A DNA stretch of 64,000 nucleotides from Kribbella sindirgiensis (GTDB taxonomy: Bacteria; Actinomycetota; Actinomycetes; Propionibacteriales; Kribbellaceae). The notes under the pieces are model-generated. The model saw only the letters and a list, made by a program, of their open reading frames with translations, was not told the origin of the DNA and made no database searches. Location: NCBI RefSeq assembly GCF_004331435.1, contig NZ_SJKA01000005.1, positions 248,001 through 312,000 on the forward strand, written 5' to 3'. The position numbers and the translations under genes were made by a program. Each line of letters begins with the position of its first letter. The stretch's first letter is position 1. Shown in pieces: positions 34,968 through 45,141 of this stretch.

Positions 34968-36887
34968 GTGTGCGGCATCGCCGGCTGCTACCAGCAGCGC
35001 GACGGCTTCGCGCTCGCGGAGACGATGAGTGACCGGATCGCGCACCGCGGCCCGGACGCCGACCGGGTGTACGCGTTCGACGAGGGCGACGTCCGCGCCT
35101 TCCTGGCACATCGCAGATTGTCGATCATCGACCTGTCCTCGGCCGCCGACCAGCCGTTCAGCAAGAACGGCCTGACGATCTGCTACAACGGCGAGCTCTA
35201 CAACTACAAGGAGCTCCGGACCGAACTCTCGAAGTCGGGGGTGCGCTTCCGGACGAACGGCGACACCGAGGTCGTGCTGGAGGCCTGGCGGCGCTGGGGC
35301 CCGGACGCGCTCAAACGCTTCCGCGGGATGTTCGCGTTCGCGATGCTGGACGAGGACAGCGGCAGCCTGTACCTGGCCCGCGACCCGCTCGGCATCAAGC
35401 CGCTGTACTTCCTGCGCCGCGAGGGCGGCGTGATCTTCGCCTCCGAGCTGAAGGCCCTGGTCGCCGCGGTCGGCTCCGAGCTGCGCACCGAACCGGGCGC
35501 GCTGATCGCGTCGATGCTCTACTACTGGCTGCCCGAACAGCGGTGCGCGATCGACGGCGTCGAGAAGCTGCCGCCGGGTTCGTGGGCCGAGTTCCGGCCG
35601 GACGGCGGCAGCCGGCACGAGACGTACTGGCGGGTGACCGACGTCGCCACCGAGGCCGCGGCCGGTCCGCGCGCCGACCTGCGCCAGGTGATCGAGGAGT
35701 CCGTCGCCGCGCACCTCGTGGCCGACGTGCCGGTGTCGACGTTCCTGAGCGGCGGCCTCGACTCCAGCCTTGTCACCGTGCTGGCCAAGCGGATGGATCC
35801 CGGGGTCGACTCGTACACGATCACGTTCCGCGCCGAGGACCAGAAGCTCGAGGCGATGCCGGACGACGCGATCTACGCGCGGAAGCTGGCCCGGCAGTTC
35901 GGGATCGACCTGCACGAGATCGAGATCGCGCCCGATGTCGTCGAACTGCTGCCGCGGATTGTTGACATTCTGGACGAGCCGATCGGCGACCCGGCGGCGA
36001 TCAACACGCTGCTGATGTGCGACACCGCGCGCGACGCGGGCGTCAAGGTCCTGCTGTCCGGGATGGGCGCCGACGAACTGTTCGGCGGGTACCGCAAGCA
36101 CCTCGCGTGCGTGATGGGAGCGCAGTACCAGCGGCTTCCCGGCGTACTGCGAAACGGTCTGATCGGCCCGGCGGTACGGCGGCTGCCGGTGACCGTCAGC
36201 GGTCGCGGGCTCCGCTACGCGCGCTGGGCCAAGCGGTTCGAGACGTTCGCGAACCTGCCCGAGGAGACGGCGTTCCGGCGCAGCTACACGATGTACGACG
36301 CCGACCAGCTCGCCGGCCTGATCAGTCCGGACCTGGACCCGTACGTCGGCAAGCTGCTCGCCGAACACAGCGACATCTACCACGACACGACCCTCACCGA
36401 CCACGTGAACCGGATGTGCCTCGCGGACTCGCGGATGTTCCTGCCGGGTCTGAACCTCGCGTACACGGACCGGTCCAGCATGGCGGCGTCGACCGAGGTA
36501 CGGACGCCGTTCGTGGACCCGATCGTCGCGCGGGCGGCGTTCTCGATCCCGGGCAGCGAGAAGATCCACCGCCGGGTCAGCAAGCTGGCGTTGAAGAAGG
36601 CGGCCGAGGCGTGGTTGCCGAAGGAGATCATCTACCGGCCGAAGGCGTCGTTCAGTGCGCCGCTGCGCGCCTGGGTGCGGAACGACCTGCGTGAACTGGT
36701 CGACGACACGCTCCTGCGCGGTGAGCTGGTCGGGAGCGGGTTCCTGCGGCGGGCCGCCGTCCAGAAGCTCGTCGACGACGAACGAGCCGGGCGCGAGGAC
36801 TACTCCAAGCAGATCTGGCAGTTGCTGACCCTCGAGACCTGGACCCGGCACATGCGTGACCTGGGCGTCACCATCACATCGCTCTAA
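34968..36887 (+). CDS. asnB: Asparagine synthase (glutamine-hydrolysing) family protein
   Basis: A 639-aa protein starting GTG-Cys (MCGIAGCYQQ), so Cys2 is the glutaminase nucleophile. HRGPDAD and the N-terminal glutaminase blocks follow, then the ATP-pyrophosphatase loop SGGLDSSL and GMGADELFGGYRKH. Length is typical of AsnB. In exopolysaccharide clusters such genes often amidate uronic acids or similar carboxylates instead of making asparagine, which would fit the AlgD-type enzyme two genes upstream. That role is inference. Confidence 0.9.
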   Translation: MCGIAGCYQQRDGFALAETMSDRIAHRGPDADRVYAFDEGDVRAFLAHRRLSIIDLSSAADQPFSKNGLTICYNGELYNYKELRTELSKSGVRFRTNGDTEVVLEAWRRWGPDALKRFRGMFAFAMLDEDSGSLYLARDPLGIKPLYFLRREGGVIFASELKALVAAVGSELRTEPGALIASMLYYWLPEQRCAIDGVEKLPPGSWAEFRPDGGSRHETYWRVTDVATEAAAGPRADLRQVIEESVAAHLVADVPVSTFLSGGLDSSLVTVLAKRMDPGVDSYTITFRAEDQKLEAMPDDAIYARKLARQFGIDLHEIEIAPDVVELLPRIVDILDEPIGDPAAINTLLMCDTARDAGVKVLLSGMGADELFGGYRKHLACVMGAQYQRLPGVLRNGLIGPAVRRLPVTVSGRGLRYARWAKRFETFANLPEETAFRRSYTMYDADQLAGLISPDLDPYVGKLLAEHSDIYHDTTLTDHVNRMCLADSRMFLPGLNLAYTDRSSMAASTEVRTPFVDPIVARAAFSIPGSEKIHRRVSKLALKKAAEAWLPKEIIYRPKASFSAPLRAWVRNDLRELVDDTLLRGELVGSGFLRRAAVQKLVDDERAGREDYSKQIWQLLTLETWTRHMRDLGVTITSL

Positions 36888-36897
36888 AGGGACGGAT

Positions 36898-39048
36898 ATG
36901 AAGCAGGTTGCGCAGAACTACAAGTCCGGTGAGCTGGCGGTTCTCGACGTACCGCCGCCGGCCTGTGCGCCGGGCGGCGTGCTGGTTCGTTCGCTCTATT
37001 CACTGATCTCCACCGGCACCGAGCTGATGAAGGTCGGCGAGGCCAAGCTGTCCCTCGTCGGCAAGGCGAAGGCCCGGCCGGACCAGGTGCGGAAGGTGCT
37101 GGACTCCGTTGCCCAGCAGGGCGCGCTCAACACCTACAAGAAGGTGATGAACAAGCTCGACTCGTACACGCCGCTCGGGTACTCGCTCTGCGGTGTGGTG
37201 GTCGAGGTGGGCGCCGGCGCGGAGGAGTTCAGTGTCGGGCAGCTGGTCGCCGCGGCGGGCAACGAGTTCGCGCTGCACGCGGAGTACAACTGGGTGCCGC
37301 TGAACCTGTGCGTGCCGGTGCCGGACGGCGTACCGGCCGAGCAGGCCGCGTTCTCCACGGTCGGTGCGATCGCGATGCAGGGGGTGCGGCAGGCCGAGGT
37401 CCAGCTCGGTGACACGGCTGTGGTGATCGGGCTCGGGCTCGTCGGGCAGCTGGTCGTGCGGTTGCTGGTTGCCGCCGGTGTCCGGGTGTTCGGGATCGAC
37501 ACGGTCGAGGACCGGTGCCGGATGGCAGAGAAGGCCGGAGCGTTGCACTGCTCGTCTCCTGATGAGGCAGGGGTCGCGACACTCGAGCGGGCGCTGCTGG
37601 ACGCGTCGAACGGTCTGGGCGCCGACCACATCCTGCTGGCCGCCGGCGGTCACTCGAACGGACCGGTCGAAACGGCCGCCCGCCTGGCCCGCGACCGCGC
37701 CCGCGTCGTCGACATCGGCAAGACCAAGCTCGACCTGCCCTGGAACGCGTACTACGACAAGGAGCTGGACGTCCGGTTCTCGCGGTCCTACGGCCCCGGC
37801 CGGTACGACGACCGCTACGAGCTCCAGGGCATCGACTACCCGGCCGGTTACGTCCGCTGGACCGAACGCCGCAACCTGGAGTGCTTCGTCGACCTGATCG
37901 CCCGCGAGCAGATCGACGTCGGCTCCCTGATCGCCAGCACGTTCCCGATCGCGGACGCCACGGAGGTCTACCAGAAGCTCAGCAGCGGCACGTACCCAGG
38001 CGTCGGCTTCCTCTTCGAGTACCCCGACGTACCTCAGGCAGCCGCACCGCCGGCGACGGCGGCCGCGGCACGCCCTGCCGCACCCACGAGTGGTGGAGTC
38101 CGGCTGGGGTTCATCGGGGCCGGGAACTACGCGTCGAGCATGTTGCTGCCGCATCTGCAGAAGAACGAGCAGGCCGTATTGGGGCGGGTGGCGACCAACA
38201 AGTCGTTGTCGGCGGCCAACGCGCAGCGGCGGTTCGGGTTCGAGACGGTGTCCACCGACGCCGACGAGGTGCTGACCGACGCGAGTCTGGACGCCGTGTT
38301 CGTGGTAACCCGGCACAGCTCGCACGCGGAACTGGCCTGCCGGGCGCTGGAGAGTGGGAAGGCCGTCTTCGTCGAGAAGCCGCTGGCGCTGACCGACGAG
38401 GAGCTGGACCGGATCGTCGCCACGGTGGATGCCACCGGCAACGACCGGCTGATGGTCGGGTTCAACCGCCGGTTCGCGCCGTTGCTGACCGACCTGAAGA
38501 ACCGCTTCGGCGACCCGGGCGGAAGCTTCTCGCTGCGGTACCTGGTGAACGCCGGCAAACTCGACTCCACCAGCTGGTACCTCGACGCCGGCAAGGAAGG
38601 TACCCGGTTCGCCGGCGAAGGCGGTCACTTCATCGACACGCTGACCTGGTGGCTGAACAGTCTCCCGACCGAGGTGTACGCCGTACCCGGGCCGGACACC
38701 GGCGACGTCGTCGTCACGCTCCGGTTCGGAGGAGGGTCGGTCGGCACGATCAGCTACGTCGGCGGCGGCAACTCGCGGTTCCCGAAGGAGACGATCGACA
38801 TCACCGGGGCGGGCCGGAACGCCCGGTTCGACAACTTCCAGAGCGCCTCGCTGTGGACCGGACGCAAACCGTCCACCCGCAAGTCCCGCAGTACCGACAA
38901 GGGCCAGCGCACCGAACTCGAACGCTTCGTCGCCGCCGTCAAGTCCGGTGGCCCGATGCCGATCCCGTTCGAAGCGCTGGTCGCCACCACCCGCGCGACG
39001 ATCGCCGTCGACCGCAGTCTCGCAAGTGGCAAGCCGGAGCAAGTGTGA
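36898..39048 (+). CDS. Two-domain oxidoreductase: MDR alcohol dehydrogenase fused to Gfo/Idh/MocA
   Basis: A 716-aa fusion. The first ~380 residues are a medium-chain dehydrogenase with VVIGLGLVGQLVVRLLVAAG binding NAD(P). A Pro/Ala-rich linker (PQAAAPPATAAAARPAAPTS) leads to a Gfo/Idh/MocA dehydrogenase from about residue 402 (LGFIGAGNYASSMLLPHLQK, then VEKPLALTDEE). This fusion is known in exopolysaccharide clusters beside heparinase-like genes. ATG at 36898 has an AAAGGGA site 10 bp after asnB. It probably oxidises or reduces a nucleotide sugar; the exact step is unknown. Confidence 0.88.
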   Translation: MKQVAQNYKSGELAVLDVPPPACAPGGVLVRSLYSLISTGTELMKVGEAKLSLVGKAKARPDQVRKVLDSVAQQGALNTYKKVMNKLDSYTPLGYSLCGVVVEVGAGAEEFSVGQLVAAAGNEFALHAEYNWVPLNLCVPVPDGVPAEQAAFSTVGAIAMQGVRQAEVQLGDTAVVIGLGLVGQLVVRLLVAAGVRVFGIDTVEDRCRMAEKAGALHCSSPDEAGVATLERALLDASNGLGADHILLAAGGHSNGPVETAARLARDRARVVDIGKTKLDLPWNAYYDKELDVRFSRSYGPGRYDDRYELQGIDYPAGYVRWTERRNLECFVDLIAREQIDVGSLIASTFPIADATEVYQKLSSGTYPGVGFLFEYPDVPQAAAPPATAAAARPAAPTSGGVRLGFIGAGNYASSMLLPHLQKNEQAVLGRVATNKSLSAANAQRRFGFETVSTDADEVLTDASLDAVFVVTRHSSHAELACRALESGKAVFVEKPLALTDEELDRIVATVDATGNDRLMVGFNRRFAPLLTDLKNRFGDPGGSFSLRYLVNAGKLDSTSWYLDAGKEGTRFAGEGGHFIDTLTWWLNSLPTEVYAVPGPDTGDVVVTLRFGGGSVGTISYVGGGNSRFPKETIDITGAGRNARFDNFQSASLWTGRKPSTRKSRSTDKGQRTELERFVAAVKSGGPMPIPFEALVATTRATIAVDRSLASGKPEQV

Positions 39049-40982
39049 GCCGCCAGCCCTTGGGCTGGTACGTCCGCCGCCTCCGCCGGATGTCCCCCAC
39101 AGAACTCATCTGGCGAACCCGCGATGCCGGACGCCGTACTGCCTGGGCCTACCAGCACGTCAGGCCCGGGCAGAACGCGGCGATCCACCTCCCGCTCCGC
39201 AAGGACCTGACGTTCGGTACGACGCTGCCGCCCAGAACCGCCTGCGCCGTGGACGACCAAGCACGGAAGGCGGTGATCGAGACCGCCGACGCCATCCTGG
39301 CCGGGAACCTCGAGGTCCTCGGCGTCGAGCGCACCGACCTCCGCGCACCGGACTGGTTCCGCGACCCGGCCACGGGCCGCCGGTCCGACCCGGCGCAGTA
39401 CGTCTTCAAACTGAACCACCGCAACGAAGAAGCGGTCGGGAACATCAAGCAGGTGTGGGAGCTGTCCCGCCATCACCACCTGACCCAGCTGGCCGCGGCG
39501 TGGTACCTGACCCACGACGACCGGTACGCCGAACGCGTCGCCGAGCACCTCAACGACTGGTGGCGTTCGAACCCGTTCCTGTCCGGCGTGCACTGGGCGA
39601 GCGGTATCGAGCTCGGCCTGCGCCTGATCAGCTGGACCTGGATCCGCCGGCTGCTCAACGACTGGCCCGAGATCACCGACCTGTTCGAGCACAACGAGCT
39701 GGCGCTCCAGCAGATCTACTGGCACCAGCGCTACCTGGCCGCGTTTCGCAGCCACGGCTCGTCGGCCAACAACCACGTGATCGCGGAAGCCGCCGGCCAG
39801 CTCGTCGGCGCCTGCGCGTTCCCCTGGTTCACCAAGAGCGCCCACTGGCGTGCCGACGCCGCAGCCCTGCTGGAGAAGGAACTCGACGCGAACACGTTCC
39901 CCTCCGGCGTCAACCGCGAGCTGGCCACCGACTACCACCGCTTCGTCTCCGAGCTCGGCCTGTACGCCGCTCTGGAGGCCGACCTCGCGGGGCATCCGCT
40001 CAGCCCGCAGACGTGGGCCCTGCTGACCCGCACCGTCGATGTGGCCGCAGCGATCGTCGACACGAGCCTGCGCCCGCCACGCCAAGGTGACGACGACGAA
40101 GGCATGGCGCTCGTCCTCGACCCACCGGACATCAGCAACTGGTCGGCGTACCTCTCTCTCGGCGCCGCCGTGGTCGGCGCAGCGCCGTGGTGGCCGAGCA
40201 GCCCACCGACAGCGACCTCGGTCATCGTCGGCTCCCTGGTCGACGCGCAGCAAGCAGACCGGCCGGCCAAACGACCGGACCACTTCCGGGACGCTGGTCT
40301 CACCATCCTGAGGAGCCGTGACTCAGGTCCGGAGATCTGGTGTCGTGCGGACGCCGGTCCGCACGGTTTCCTCTCTATCGCCGCTCACGCCCACTCGGAC
40401 GCGCTCTCGCTCGAGGTGCGCGTCGACGGCGTCGACATCCTCGCCGACCCGGGGACGTACTGCTATCACGGCGAGGAGGAGTGGCGGGACTACTTCCGCT
40501 CCACCATCGCCCACAACACCGTCGAGGTGGCGCGCACCGAGCAGTCCACGTGGGGCGGCCCGTTCCTCTGGCTGCGCGGAGCAACAGGCACGGTACGTCG
40601 GCACGACGAGAGCAGCTGGGATGCCGAGCACGACGGCTACGCTCCCGTGACGCATCGACGTACCGCCGTACTGGACCACGGAGTGCTGCGCGTGGAGGAC
40701 CACCTCGACGCCGCGGCCGACGTACGGATCGCCTGGCATCTGGGACCTGAGGTTTCCGTGGAGCTGGACGGCTCGACGGGACGGCTGGAGTGGCCCACCG
40801 GCTCAGCAATGGTCGAACTGCCGGCCGGACTCGCCTGGACAGCACACCGCGGTAGCGACAGTCCGTTGCTGGGCTGGTACTCACCGCGATTCGGCCACAA
40901 GGTCCCCAGCACCACACTGATCGGCGAAGGCGCCCTGGCCCCCGGCTCCCCCGCAACCAGTACTTTCCGCTTCCGCGCCTGA
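39045..40982 (+). CDS. Heparinase II/III-like family protein
   Basis: A 645-aa protein with an N-terminal alpha-toroid (many Trp/His/Arg-rich helices, e.g. SSANNHVIAEAAGQLVGAC) and a C-terminal beta-sandwich with SIAAHAHSDALSLEVRVDG and DPGTYCYHGEEEWRDYFRST. Both are features of heparinase II/III and alginate-lyase-type enzymes. No signal peptide is seen at the GTG start (39045, GTGA overlap), so it may act in the cytoplasm or need another start. It may trim or modify the uronic-acid polymer. Last gene of the operon begun at 32408. Confidence 0.87.
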   Translation: MSRQPLGWYVRRLRRMSPTELIWRTRDAGRRTAWAYQHVRPGQNAAIHLPLRKDLTFGTTLPPRTACAVDDQARKAVIETADAILAGNLEVLGVERTDLRAPDWFRDPATGRRSDPAQYVFKLNHRNEEAVGNIKQVWELSRHHHLTQLAAAWYLTHDDRYAERVAEHLNDWWRSNPFLSGVHWASGIELGLRLISWTWIRRLLNDWPEITDLFEHNELALQQIYWHQRYLAAFRSHGSSANNHVIAEAAGQLVGACAFPWFTKSAHWRADAAALLEKELDANTFPSGVNRELATDYHRFVSELGLYAALEADLAGHPLSPQTWALLTRTVDVAAAIVDTSLRPPRQGDDDEGMALVLDPPDISNWSAYLSLGAAVVGAAPWWPSSPPTATSVIVGSLVDAQQADRPAKRPDHFRDAGLTILRSRDSGPEIWCRADAGPHGFLSIAAHAHSDALSLEVRVDGVDILADPGTYCYHGEEEWRDYFRSTIAHNTVEVARTEQSTWGGPFLWLRGATGTVRRHDESSWDAEHDGYAPVTHRRTAVLDHGVLRVEDHLDAAADVRIAWHLGPEVSVELDGSTGRLEWPTGSAMVELPAGLAWTAHRGSDSPLLGWYSPRFGHKVPSTTLIGEGALAPGSPATSTFRFRA

Positions 40983-41051
40983 GGTGTATCAGCACCCTGT
41001 CCCGCCCCTCTATTACTCGGTACCAGAGACGTTCGCTTTGGAGGGGGCTCT

Positions 41052-42272
41052 GTGAGCGCACAGCAGTTGGACGTGAAGAAATCTTGGCGCGCCATCCGCA
41101 GACATCGGCTGATCGTGGCTTCCGTGGCAGCGCTCGGCCTGCTCGGCGGGATCGCGTACGGCCTCATCGTGCCGGCTATGCACACCGCCACTTCACTCGT
41201 CGTTCTGCCACCGCCGCCTGCGACCGATACCGAGAAATCCGCCGCGACCGGCACCCAGAGCATCGACACCCAGGTCTTCATCGCCGAAAGCGAGCCGGTG
41301 CTGAAGAGCGCCGGCCAGAACCTCGATCCGACGCTGACGACCGAACAGGTCCGCGGCCGGGTCAAGGTCACCGCTGTCACCCAGGACGTCATCAAGATCG
41401 ACGCGAAAGGCCAGACGGCGCGGCAGTCGATGCAACTGGCCAACGCTGTCGCCGGGATCTATCTGGTCTACGTGACCAGCGATCAGAACCTGCCTGGTGA
41501 TCTGGGCAAGAAGACAGGGGCCCGGGTTCTGGAGCAAGCGACCACCGCGCGCGGTGGCAATATCCTCGTCCATCTCGGGATCCTCGGCCTGCTCGGTGCG
41601 CTCATCGGCGCCGCAGTCGGCTCGGTCGGTGTCCTGGCCAAGGCCCGCGGTGACCGGCGGCTGCGGCTGCGGGACGAGATCGCGGACGCCGTCGGTCTCC
41701 CCGTGCTGGCCTCGGTCTCGTCGTACCAGGCCACGGACGTCTCCGACTGGGCCTACCTGCTCCAGCACTACTCGCCGACAGCAGTCGAGGCCTGGAGCCT
41801 GCGAAAGACCTTGCACCACCTCGGGCTCGACGTTCGCGGCGGCCCACCGGTCACGCTGACGGTGCTCTCCTTCGCCGGTGACGACAAGGCGCTTCCCCTC
41901 GGTCCGCAGTTGGCAGCGCTGGCTACTTCCATCGGGATTCCTGCCTCGATCGTGGTCGACAGCCATCAGGAGCCGGCCGGTTCCCCCGCACTGACCATCC
42001 ATCTGGTCGTGGTGGACCGGGACGCACCGCATCTGGACGGCAGCGAGCGCACCACGAACACCGTCATCGCGCTCTCGTCCGGCGTCGTGACGGCCGAGGA
42101 GCTGGCCCGGCTGGCGGTCGCAGCAGCAGCGAGCGACCGCGAGATCGACGGCCTCGTCGTGACCGATCCGGACCCGACGGACCGCACGATCGGGCGGGTG
42201 TCGCAATCGACGCGCCGCTCGAACTCGCGGCTTCCCACGCTGCTCACCGGGACGGCGCGGAGGACCAAATGA
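41052..42272 (+). CDS. Wzz-like co-polymerase with nucleotide-binding-like domain (1)
   Basis: A 406-aa protein. A basic N-terminus and a membrane helix (IVASVAALGLLGGIAYGLIV) are followed by a short extracytoplasmic part, a second helix (about 170-195, GILGLLGALIGAAVGSVGVL), then a cytoplasmic domain resembling BY-kinases but with LSFAGDDKALPLG where a Walker A would be. GTG start at 41052 with a GGAGGGGG leader. It overlaps the next gene by 4 bp. It probably sets chain length together with the protein at 42269. Confidence 0.75.
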   Translation: MSAQQLDVKKSWRAIRRHRLIVASVAALGLLGGIAYGLIVPAMHTATSLVVLPPPPATDTEKSAATGTQSIDTQVFIAESEPVLKSAGQNLDPTLTTEQVRGRVKVTAVTQDVIKIDAKGQTARQSMQLANAVAGIYLVYVTSDQNLPGDLGKKTGARVLEQATTARGGNILVHLGILGLLGALIGAAVGSVGVLAKARGDRRLRLRDEIADAVGLPVLASVSSYQATDVSDWAYLLQHYSPTAVEAWSLRKTLHHLGLDVRGGPPVTLTVLSFAGDDKALPLGPQLAALATSIGIPASIVVDSHQEPAGSPALTIHLVVVDRDAPHLDGSERTTNTVIALSSGVVTAEELARLAVAAAASDREIDGLVVTDPDPTDRTIGRVSQSTRRSNSRLPTLLTGTARRTK

Positions 42273-43897
42273 GCAACCAGCCCTACACCGAACCGGATGT
42301 CCGCGAGCCTGTCTGGGCCGATGACGACGGCCTTTTCGACAACGAGAAGTCGGCGGCCTTCCCACCGGACACGCTGGTCACCTTCCGGTTCATCCGTGAT
42401 GCGCTCCGCAGGCATCTGCGCATCTGGCTGGTCCTCGCCGTCGTCGGTCTGGCCGGCGGCCTGGCTTCTACTGTCGTGGTGCCCGCACCGAGCACGTCGC
42501 AGACCCGTCTGCTGCTGACCCATCGCGACGGGGAAGACCCCACGAAGGCGATGGCCACCGACGTCAGCCTCGCCACCACACACACCGTCGCACAGCGCGT
42601 GATCTCGCTGCTGAAGCTGCCGGTGACCCAGGACGATCTGCTCAAGCAGTACACCGCGGCCGCGTCGACCGACCGAGTACTCGAGATCACCGCCAAGGCG
42701 AAGACCGACGGCGAGTCGACGAGACTGGCAACGGTCATCGCCCAGGTGTTCCTGATCTACCGCAAGGAGCAGATCGCGCTGCAGGACGCGCCGTTGCAGC
42801 GAGACCTGATCTCCGCGCAGAACGATCTGTCCCTCGCCAAACAGGCGGTTCGTGCGGCCGGAGACGATCCGGACGACATGAAGCGCCCGAACACTGCGGA
42901 GGGCGCCCGGCTCAGCGCGGCCCGCGACCGGGACACCTATGTCCGGCAGCAGTTGCTCGACCAACAAGTCCAGGCGGCCCGGATGAACAGCAGCCGGGTG
43001 CTCGACGTGGCCGCCCCGGTGCCGGTCTCCGCGAAGCGGACGATCGTGATCAACGGGGGGACCGGACTGATCGCCGGGCTGTTCCTGGGCATCGGGTTCG
43101 TCATCGTCCGAGCGCTGATCTCGGACCGGCTGTGGAAGCGGCAGGACATCGCCCACGCCCTCGGTACGCGGGTCCGGCTGAGCGTGACCAGGCCGGCACG
43201 CTGGCGGCTGCCCTGGCCTGCTGCCCTCCGCAGGGCGCAGCTGCAGAGCCGGGAGAACCAGTTGATCGTCCAGCATCTCGACCACCGCATCTTCTGGGGC
43301 GAGCGCCCGGTCCCGTCCCTCGCGGTGGTCGGCATCGACGACGTCCACACCTGCGCGCTCGCAGTGGCCTCACTCGCGGTGTCGCTGGCAGAGGACGGCA
43401 AGAATGTCCTGGTCGCCGACCTGACCAGCTCCGGCCGGCTGGCCCGGATGCTCGGGGTCAAGACAGCCGGTACGCACGAGTCGCAGTTCACCGAGCCCGG
43501 CCGGCGGATCGACGTTCACTTGGCCGACCCGGCCGCCGGTCCTGCCGAAGGGGCCTACCTGCGGCTGGCAGACAACAGCCGGCCGTCCGGCTCCGGCAAC
43601 GTCGCACTCGACGCGTCCTGGGAAGTCGCCGACGTGGTGCTCAGCATGGCCGATCTGAGCCCCGAGCTCGGCGCGGACCACCTTGCCACGTGGGCGTCGC
43701 ACGCCGCCGTCCTGGTCACCGCTGGTCGTTCGACCACGACAGCGATCCAGGCCACGGGTGAGATGCTCCGGCTCGCCGGGCTGGAGGTCACCACCGCGAT
43801 CGTGCTCCGTCCGGACCGCACGGACGAGAGTGTCGGCGTCGCCGAGGCAGAGTCCGGCCGGACCCGGGCCGTCGACGTCGAGATGTTCACCCGATGA
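42269..43897 (+). CDS. Wzz-like co-polymerase with degenerate BY-kinase domain (2)
   Basis: A 542-aa protein. Membrane segments lie near residues 55-72 (LVLAVVGLAGGLASTVVV) and about 255-280, with an extracytoplasmic helical region between. The cytoplasmic domain has SLAVVGIDDVHTCALAVASL, followed by DGKNVLVADLTSSGRLARML (Walker A'-like), but no Gly-Lys-Ser/Thr. ATG at 42269 overlaps the previous stop (ATGA). Paired with the gene at 41052 and the polymerase at 43894 it completes an assembly set. Confidence 0.75.
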   Translation: MSNQPYTEPDVREPVWADDDGLFDNEKSAAFPPDTLVTFRFIRDALRRHLRIWLVLAVVGLAGGLASTVVVPAPSTSQTRLLLTHRDGEDPTKAMATDVSLATTHTVAQRVISLLKLPVTQDDLLKQYTAAASTDRVLEITAKAKTDGESTRLATVIAQVFLIYRKEQIALQDAPLQRDLISAQNDLSLAKQAVRAAGDDPDDMKRPNTAEGARLSAARDRDTYVRQQLLDQQVQAARMNSSRVLDVAAPVPVSAKRTIVINGGTGLIAGLFLGIGFVIVRALISDRLWKRQDIAHALGTRVRLSVTRPARWRLPWPAALRRAQLQSRENQLIVQHLDHRIFWGERPVPSLAVVGIDDVHTCALAVASLAVSLAEDGKNVLVADLTSSGRLARMLGVKTAGTHESQFTEPGRRIDVHLADPAAGPAEGAYLRLADNSRPSGSGNVALDASWEVADVVLSMADLSPELGADHLATWASHAAVLVTAGRSTTTAIQATGEMLRLAGLEVTTAIVLRPDRTDESVGVAEAESGRTRAVDVEMFTR

Positions 43898-45141
43898 CGA
43901 TGCTCGCCACGCGGCTCGGGAATCAGCTGACCACGCGCCTCGGGCTTCGCCCGACGCGGCGGGTCGTGGCCCCGGACGTCCGCCGTCGCCGGAGGGTGCA
44001 GCTGACCTGGGCTCTGCTGGTGCTGAACGTGATGACGTTCTTCCCGGGAGCACCGCACCTGCTGCCGATCCCGGGATCGGTCGGCAAGCTCATCGCCCAA
44101 GGAGCGCTGGTAGGCGCTCTGATGATGGTTCTGTCCGTGAACCGGCCGGTCCGTGTCCGCCCCAGCGTGTACATCGCACTGCTGATGACACTGGCAGTCG
44201 AGGCGTTGCTGGCCAGCATCCGGGCGGAGTTCCTGCTCGGCGCGCTGTTCCGCGCCGGCCGGCTCTGTGGGTTCGCGCTGGTGCTGTGGCTGCTGACGCC
44301 CTGGTGGACGCGTCGTGACCTGCTGCTGGTCCGTACACACCTGATGGTGCTGTGGGCCATCGTCGGATCGGTCGTCCTCGGTCTGATCGTCGCCCCCGGC
44401 CTCGCCATGACCGACGATCGGCTCGGCGGCGCCCTCTGGCCGATCCCGCCGACCCAGGTCGGCCACTACGCCGCCGTGGCGATCGGTCTCACCGTCGTGC
44501 TGTGGATGTCGGGCCTGCTCCGCCGCAGCGCGGCTCTCACCAGCGTGCTGGTCTGTCTTCCGGTCCTCCTGCTGACCCACACCAGGACCGCCCTGGTCGC
44601 GACGGTCGCCGGTGTGACGATCGCCGGACTCAGCCTGTTCACGGCCCGGACGCGGGTACGCCGAGCGTTCCTGATCGGCCTGGCCGTCTTCACGCTCGGC
44701 GCGCTCACACTCAGCTCAGTGGTGACAACCTGGCTGGCTCGCGGCCAGGACCCGGATGAGCTCGGCGCCCTGACCGGACGGAAGGCGGTCTGGGACGCGA
44801 TCCTGGCCCAGCCGCGCTCCACCTTCGAAACCCTCTTCGGCTTCGGCCTGTCGAACAAGTCGTTCAACGGTCTGCCGATCGACAGCAACTGGCTCGGTAC
44901 CTACTACGACGTCGGCCTGGTCGGCTGTGCGATCACAGTCCTGCTGGTGGTGTTCGTGCTGACCGCGGCATGGTTCCGGCCTCAGGGGCCGCATCGAGCT
45001 CTCGCCCTGTTCCTCGTTGCCTACTGCGTCGTCGCCTCGTTCACCGAGAGCGGACTCAGCGAGGCATCGCCGTACCTGCTGGAACTGACGCTGGCCGCCT
45101 CGCTGGTGTATTCCACATCAACACGTGAAGGACCGCGATGA
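43894..45141 (+). CDS. O-antigen polymerase/ligase-like membrane protein (second copy)
   Basis: A 415-aa polytopic membrane protein with about ten to eleven helices. The large loop contains ALTGRKAVWDAILAQPR and LFGFGLSNKSFNGLPIDSNW, matching the Wzy/ligase family and the paralogue at 2571 (SGRTTSWQAVL, GHGLGN, DNSWLG). ATG at 43894 overlaps the co-polymerase stop. Its end overlaps the next GT4 gene (ATGA). Confidence 0.82.
   Translation: MTMLATRLGNQLTTRLGLRPTRRVVAPDVRRRRRVQLTWALLVLNVMTFFPGAPHLLPIPGSVGKLIAQGALVGALMMVLSVNRPVRVRPSVYIALLMTLAVEALLASIRAEFLLGALFRAGRLCGFALVLWLLTPWWTRRDLLLVRTHLMVLWAIVGSVVLGLIVAPGLAMTDDRLGGALWPIPPTQVGHYAAVAIGLTVVLWMSGLLRRSAALTSVLVCLPVLLLTHTRTALVATVAGVTIAGLSLFTARTRVRRAFLIGLAVFTLGALTLSSVVTTWLARGQDPDELGALTGRKAVWDAILAQPRSTFETLFGFGLSNKSFNGLPIDSNWLGTYYDVGLVGCAITVLLVVFVLTAAWFRPQGPHRALALFLVAYCVVASFTESGLSEASPYLLELTLAASLVYSTSTREGPR

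Noticed and set aside
37881..39044. N-terminal extension of the heparinase-like frame
   Set aside because: It lies in the wrong frame of the two-domain dehydrogenase; GTG 39045 overlaps its stop and begins the family-like sequence.
39045..40982. Secreted alginate lyase
   Set aside because: Family resemblance to heparinase/alginate lyase is clear, but no signal peptide is visible, so export is not claimed.
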